From Bordetella parapertussis (GTDB taxonomy: Bacteria > Pseudomonadota > Gammaproteobacteria > Burkholderiales > Burkholderiaceae_D), in NCBI GenBank assembly GCA_945867725.1, contig CAMBJI010000062.1:1-9011 (forward strand): a DNA stretch of 9,011 nucleotides, read 5' to 3'. The position numbers and the translations under genes are program-made. The notes below the pieces were generated by a model, which was not told where the DNA came from, made no database searches, and worked only from the letters and a program-made list of their open reading frames with translations. Position 1 is the first letter of the stretch; each line of letters begins with the position of its first letter. This document shows positions 7,401-9,011 of the stretch, one piece after another.

Positions 7401-7938
7401 GCGCAGAGTTACCGTTACGCTGGACTTCGATATAGAAGTGGCCCGGGAAAATCTTCGTCCAACGTGCAGCGCAGCGTTCCGCCAGCGCGGCATTGCCATT
7501 CTCGAGCGCACTGCCAATATCGCCGGCATGAAACCCCGACAAAGCAATTAGTCCGTCAGCGGGTTGCAAAGCCTCGAGCCAATCGATACGCACTTCGGCG
7601 CGACCACGGTGAGCATTGCTGAGCGATGCACGAGCGAGTAATTCACATAACTGCAGGTAGCCGGTACGGTTTTTTACTAGTAGCAGCAAGCGAAAAGGCT
7701 TGTCGCGGTCCTCATCATTGGTGACCCAGATATCGCAACCCACGATGGGCTTGATGCCCTTGCCGCGCGCAGCTTTGTAGAACTTCACCATGCCGAACAG
7801 ATTAGCCAGATCCGTCAGTGCCACGGCTGGCTGGCGGTCTGCCAATGCGGCGTCGACCAGTTCGTCGATACGCACGAGGCCATCGGCGATGGAAAACTCG
7901 GAATGCAGGCGGAGATGAATAAATTGCGGCGAAGTCAT
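4480..7938 (-). CDS. dnaE: DNA polymerase III subunit alpha
   Basis: The replicative polymerase subunit, 1152 residues (E. coli 1160), class DnaE1. Domains in order: PHP (about 5-275), opening HLRLHSEFSIADG (8-20) and KPIVGCDIWV (63-72); the polymerase core with GPGRGSGAGSLVAY (362-375), MPDFDIDF (402-409) whose Asp406 and Asp408 match E. coli Asp401/Asp403, and VKFDFLGL (557-564) with Asp560 as the third catalytic Asp; the fingers and clamp-binding part with YRPGPM (641-646), GIMVYQEQVM (677-686) and FNKSHAAAYA (751-760); the helix-hairpin-helix YGLGAIKGTG (836-845); the beta-clamp motif QVGLF (920-924), in the place of E. coli QADMF; an OB fold (about 990-1070); and a C-terminal tau-binding region. 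No frameshift or missing catalytic residue is seen. ATG 7936-7938 gives the usual DnaE1 N-terminus. It is the first gene of the - strand operon with msbA and is divergent from trhO. Upstream GGGTAAAATACGG holds a possible -10 (TAAAAT), very close to the ATG and without a clear -35. Confidence 0.98.
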   Translation of the reverse strand: MTSPQFIHLRLHSEFSIADGLVRIDELVDAALADRQPAVALTDLANLFGMVKFYKAARGKGIKPIVGCDIWVTNDEDRDKPFRLLLLVKNRTGYLQLCELLARASLSNAHRGRAEVRIDWLEALQPADGLIALSGFHAGDIGSALENGNAALAERCAARWTKIFPGHFYIEVQRNGNSAQENLLRQFTQLAAKLQLPVVATHPVQFLHKKEFTAHEARTCIAEGEILANTRRPKRFTPEQYFKTQAEMAELFADLPAALQNSAIIAQRCNLTLELGKAQLPDFPTPGGMSIGDFLVAQARACLEQRLQQLYPDAEKREEVRERYVSRLTFETDTIIAMGFPGYFLIVADFIHWAKTHGVPVGPGRGSGAGSLVAYALSITDLDPLEYNLLFERFLNPDRVSMPDFDIDFCQEGRDRVIQYVKERYGKEAVSQIATFGTMAAKGAVRDVGRVLDFGYNFCDGISKLIPFKPGKLVTIADALEEEPLLKERRDNEEEVRQLLELAQQVEGIARNVGMHAGGVLIAPGKLTDFCPLYTQGVDGGVISQFDKDDVEAMGLVKFDFLGLTTLTILDRAVNYIRQLDPAMADFSLERIPLTDRPTYQLLTAAKTVAVFQLESRGMQGMLKDARPDRFEDIIALVALYRPGPMDLIPDFCRRKHGERFDYPDPRTEDILSETYGIMVYQEQVMQMAQVIGGYSLGGADLLRRAMGKKKPEEMAQHRQIFRDGAKKNGLVEQKADEIFDLMEKFAGYGFNKSHAAAYALLSYHTAYLKTHHTSAFMAANLSLAMDDTDKIKILVEDAAVNCGLTLLPPDINLSVYRFTPVPEAEPGQKSTKIRYGLGAIKGTGHNAIEAIIAARQGQPFTDLFDFVKRVDKRQINRRTIESLIRAGAFDSLGVNRGILLASVGLAMDCAEQAEAAANQVGLFESADSGFDDAPDYVKAPPWNDKQKLTEEKAALGFYLSGHLFHAYAEEVRKFIRTRLSDLAPSREPRLMAGIVSALRSQMTQRGRMMIVTLDDGGAQVEVTVYSETYEANRALFREDEFLAVQGKVSEDRFSGGLRITADKVMDIAATRASFVKSVRLSMNGQADAARLRELIQPFQQIEASCPIVVQYMKNGALAELRLSDEWRVRADDNLRARLSEWLSPDNVWFEY

Positions 7939-8048
7939 GACCGTATTTTACCCGCTGGGAACCTCTGCATCGAGGCCAGATAGACACTAGCCAGAGAAAG
8001 ATCGGCGCTTATAATGACGATTGTCGCTGAACTTCACTTGCTCCCGCC
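7939..8048. other. Divergent intergenic region between dnaE and trhO
   Basis: These 110 bases must carry the start signals for both genes, or for any operon continuing from outside. On the + strand a perfect TATAAT is present. On the - strand only TAAAAT (about 7948-7953) resembles a -10 box, and it lies so near the dnaE ATG that it would leave almost no leader. No strong Shine-Dalgarno precedes either gene. No other reading frame or RNA gene is seen. Confidence 0.6.
8010..8015 (+). promoter_or_regulatory. TATAAT -10 box of the trhO promoter
   Basis: A perfect sigma-70 -10 hexamer sits 33 bases before the trhO ATG, placing the transcript start near 8022 with a leader of about 27 bases. The bases 16-18 upstream (about 7986-7993) do not resemble TTGACA. 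TAGACA at 7981-7986 is closer to consensus, but its 23-base spacing is too long. The promoter may be weak or activator-dependent. Confidence 0.5.
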
Positions 8049-8912
8049 ATGCAGTCCCTGCCTCAGATCGTCAATATCGCAGCTTATAAATTTGTTACGT
8101 TCGATGACACGGTCGCCCAACGCCCACGTTTTCAGGCCTTATGCACGGATCTGGACCTCAAAGGCACGATTTTGCTGAGCCCGGAAGGCATAAACCTTTT
8201 TCTTGCAGGAGCGCGCGCATCGATTGATCAGTTTCTGGCCTTCCTACGCGCTGATCCCCGGTTCGACGACATCGAGGTCAAGGAAAGCGTGTCAGAAAAA
8301 CAGCCTTTCAATCGCATGCTGGTCAGGCTTAAGCGCGAAATCATCACGATGAAGAATCCGCTGATCAAGCCTGAGCTAGGCAGAGCACCCGCGGTCGAGG
8401 CCACGACGCTCAAACGCTGGCTGGATCAGGGCCATGATGATCAGGGTAAGCCCGTCGTGATGCTCGATACGCGCAATGCCTTCGAAGTCGACGTCGGTAC
8501 TTTTGATAACACGATCGACTACCGCATCGAAAAATTCAGCGAATTCCCGGCCATTATCGAGCGCGAAAAAGAGTCGTTGAACGATAAAACGATCGTTACC
8601 TTCTGCACGGGCGGCATACGCTGCGAAAAAGCAGCGATTCATATGAAAAATATCGGCTACGACAGCGTGTACCAGCTCGAAGGCGGCATCCTTAAGTATT
8701 TCGAAAAAGTCGGCGGTGCGCACTATCAAGGCGACTGCTTCGTCTTTGATCATCGCACCGCGCTCAATCCGCAGTTGCAGGAAACGGAAACACGACAATG
8801 CTTCGCCTGCCGCGCTGTGGTGACGCCGCGTGAACAACTGTCGCCGCTCTACATCGAGGGAAAATCTTGCCCGCATTGCGCGACCGTTGCTACGGCTGCT
8901 AGTGTCGCTTAG
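8049..8912 (+). CDS. trhO: Oxygen-dependent tRNA uridine(34) hydroxylase TrhO (rhodanese-domain protein, formerly YceA)
   Basis: TrhO uses molecular oxygen to hydroxylate wobble uridine 34 to 5-hydroxyuridine in a set of tRNAs, the first step towards cmo5U/mcmo5U-type decoding modifications. The 287-residue protein has the family layout: an N-terminal acylphosphatase-like domain (about 5-100) with [20 protein letters not shown] (38-49) and [16 protein letters not shown]; a rhodanese domain (about 115-225) with [26 protein letters not shown] and the active loop [11 protein letters not shown], where Cys186 and Cys192 are the key thiols; then [12 protein letters not shown]. The C-terminus carries CFAC (251-254) and CPHC (274-277), a probable zinc-binding pair of CXXC motifs. 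ATG 8049 gives the expected N-terminus although no Shine-Dalgarno is obvious. It is divergent from dnaE and appears monocistronic in this window. Confidence 0.95.
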   Translation: MQSLPQIVNIAAYKFVTFDDTVAQRPRFQALCTDLDLKGTILLSPEGINLFLAGARASIDQFLAFLRADPRFDDIEVKESVSEKQPFNRMLVRLKREIITMKNPLIKPELGRAPAVEATTLKRWLDQGHDDQGKPVVMLDTRNAFEVDVGTFDNTIDYRIEKFSEFPAIIEREKESLNDKTIVTFCTGGIRCEKAAIHMKNIGYDSVYQLEGGILKYFEKVGGAHYQGDCFVFDHRTALNPQLQETETRQCFACRAVVTPREQLSPLYIEGKSCPHCATVATAASVA

Positions 8913-8917
8913 TTTTT
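8880..8917 (+). terminator. Possible weak intrinsic terminator at the trhO stop
   Basis: GCGAC (8880-8884) can pair with GTCGC (8904-8908) across the last codons of trhO, and a smaller CCGT/ACGG hairpin can form within. A run of five T follows the TAG stop (8913-8917). The outer stem is short and the loop large, so termination would be inefficient at best. Confidence 0.25.
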
Positions 8918-8955
8918 ATTTCGAAAATCTGCTGATGCACAACGAACGACACTGG

Positions 8956-8975
8956 ATCCCGGCCTGCGCCGGGAT
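8956..8975. repeat. REP-like palindromic intergenic repeat
   Basis: ATCCCGGC (8956-8963) and GCCGGGAT (8968-8975) are perfect reverse complements around a CTGC loop, flanked by CTGG on the left and GACGGCAG on the right. This layout, ATCCCGGC-CTGC-GCCGGGAT followed by GACG, is a well-known dispersed short repeat of many proteobacterial genomes. The GC-rich hairpin could also slow or stop transcription from trhO; a T-run follows only 10 bases later (8986-8990), further than in a canonical intrinsic terminator. Confidence 0.7.
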
Positions 8976-9011
8976 GACGGCAGGATTTTTACGGTCGCCT
9001 CAACAACTACC

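Noticed and set aside
7071..7551. Overlapping frames of 115 and 158 codons within the PHP region of dnaE
   Set aside because: They are alternative frames of dnaE; the translations are rich in Arg, Ser and Cys and lack domain features.
8376..8876. 166-codon - strand frame opposite trhO
   Set aside because: It lies entirely within the well-supported trhO coding region on the other strand and shows no family motif.
1..9011. CRISPR array, tRNA or rRNA gene, insertion sequence or defence island
   Set aside because: No regularly spaced direct repeats, no cloverleaf-like or rRNA sequence, no transposase or nuclease cassette were found; the genes are housekeeping and envelope functions.

Overview
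The window reads as a piece of a betaproteobacterial chromosome, most likely from the Burkholderiales and perhaps near the Oxalobacteraceae. This rests on the character of the DnaE, MsbA and TrhO proteins, the moderate GC content (roughly 50-54% in dnaE by spot counts, lower in the leftmost gene) and the gene order. It is an inference, because no database search was possible. No plasmid, phage or insertion-sequence gene is present.

Left part (1-1910): a family 2 glycosyltransferase on the + strand faces galE (UDP-glucose 4-epimerase) on the - strand, with only 5 bases between their stop codons. Both belong to surface polysaccharide or LPS synthesis. A short reading frame entering from the left edge may be the tail of a preceding gene. 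The 190 bases upstream of galE hold no gene, but contain an inverted repeat that coincides with a weak promoter candidate, and a repeated AATTTTC word in the leader.

Centre (2101-7938): a tightly packed - strand operon, read right to left as dnaE (replicative DNA polymerase alpha subunit), msbA (lipid A flippase ABC transporter), then an AhpD-like peroxidase-related gene. Both junctions are TGATG stop/start overlaps. The third gene is broken: a one-base deletion splits it into a 60-codon and a 154-codon frame, the first cysteine of its CXXC motif is Phe, and its 3' end appears to run past the expected stop. I read it as a recent pseudogene and the most notable item in the window.

Right part (7939-9011): trhO (tRNA U34 hydroxylase) is divergent from dnaE across a 110-base spacer with a perfect TATAAT box. 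Past trhO lies a short palindromic repeat of the dispersed REP-like type common in proteobacteria.

The genes are housekeeping plus envelope functions: DNA replication, lipid A export, UDP-galactose supply, glycan transfer and wobble-base modification. I found no defence system, CRISPR array, mobile element or new multi-gene system.
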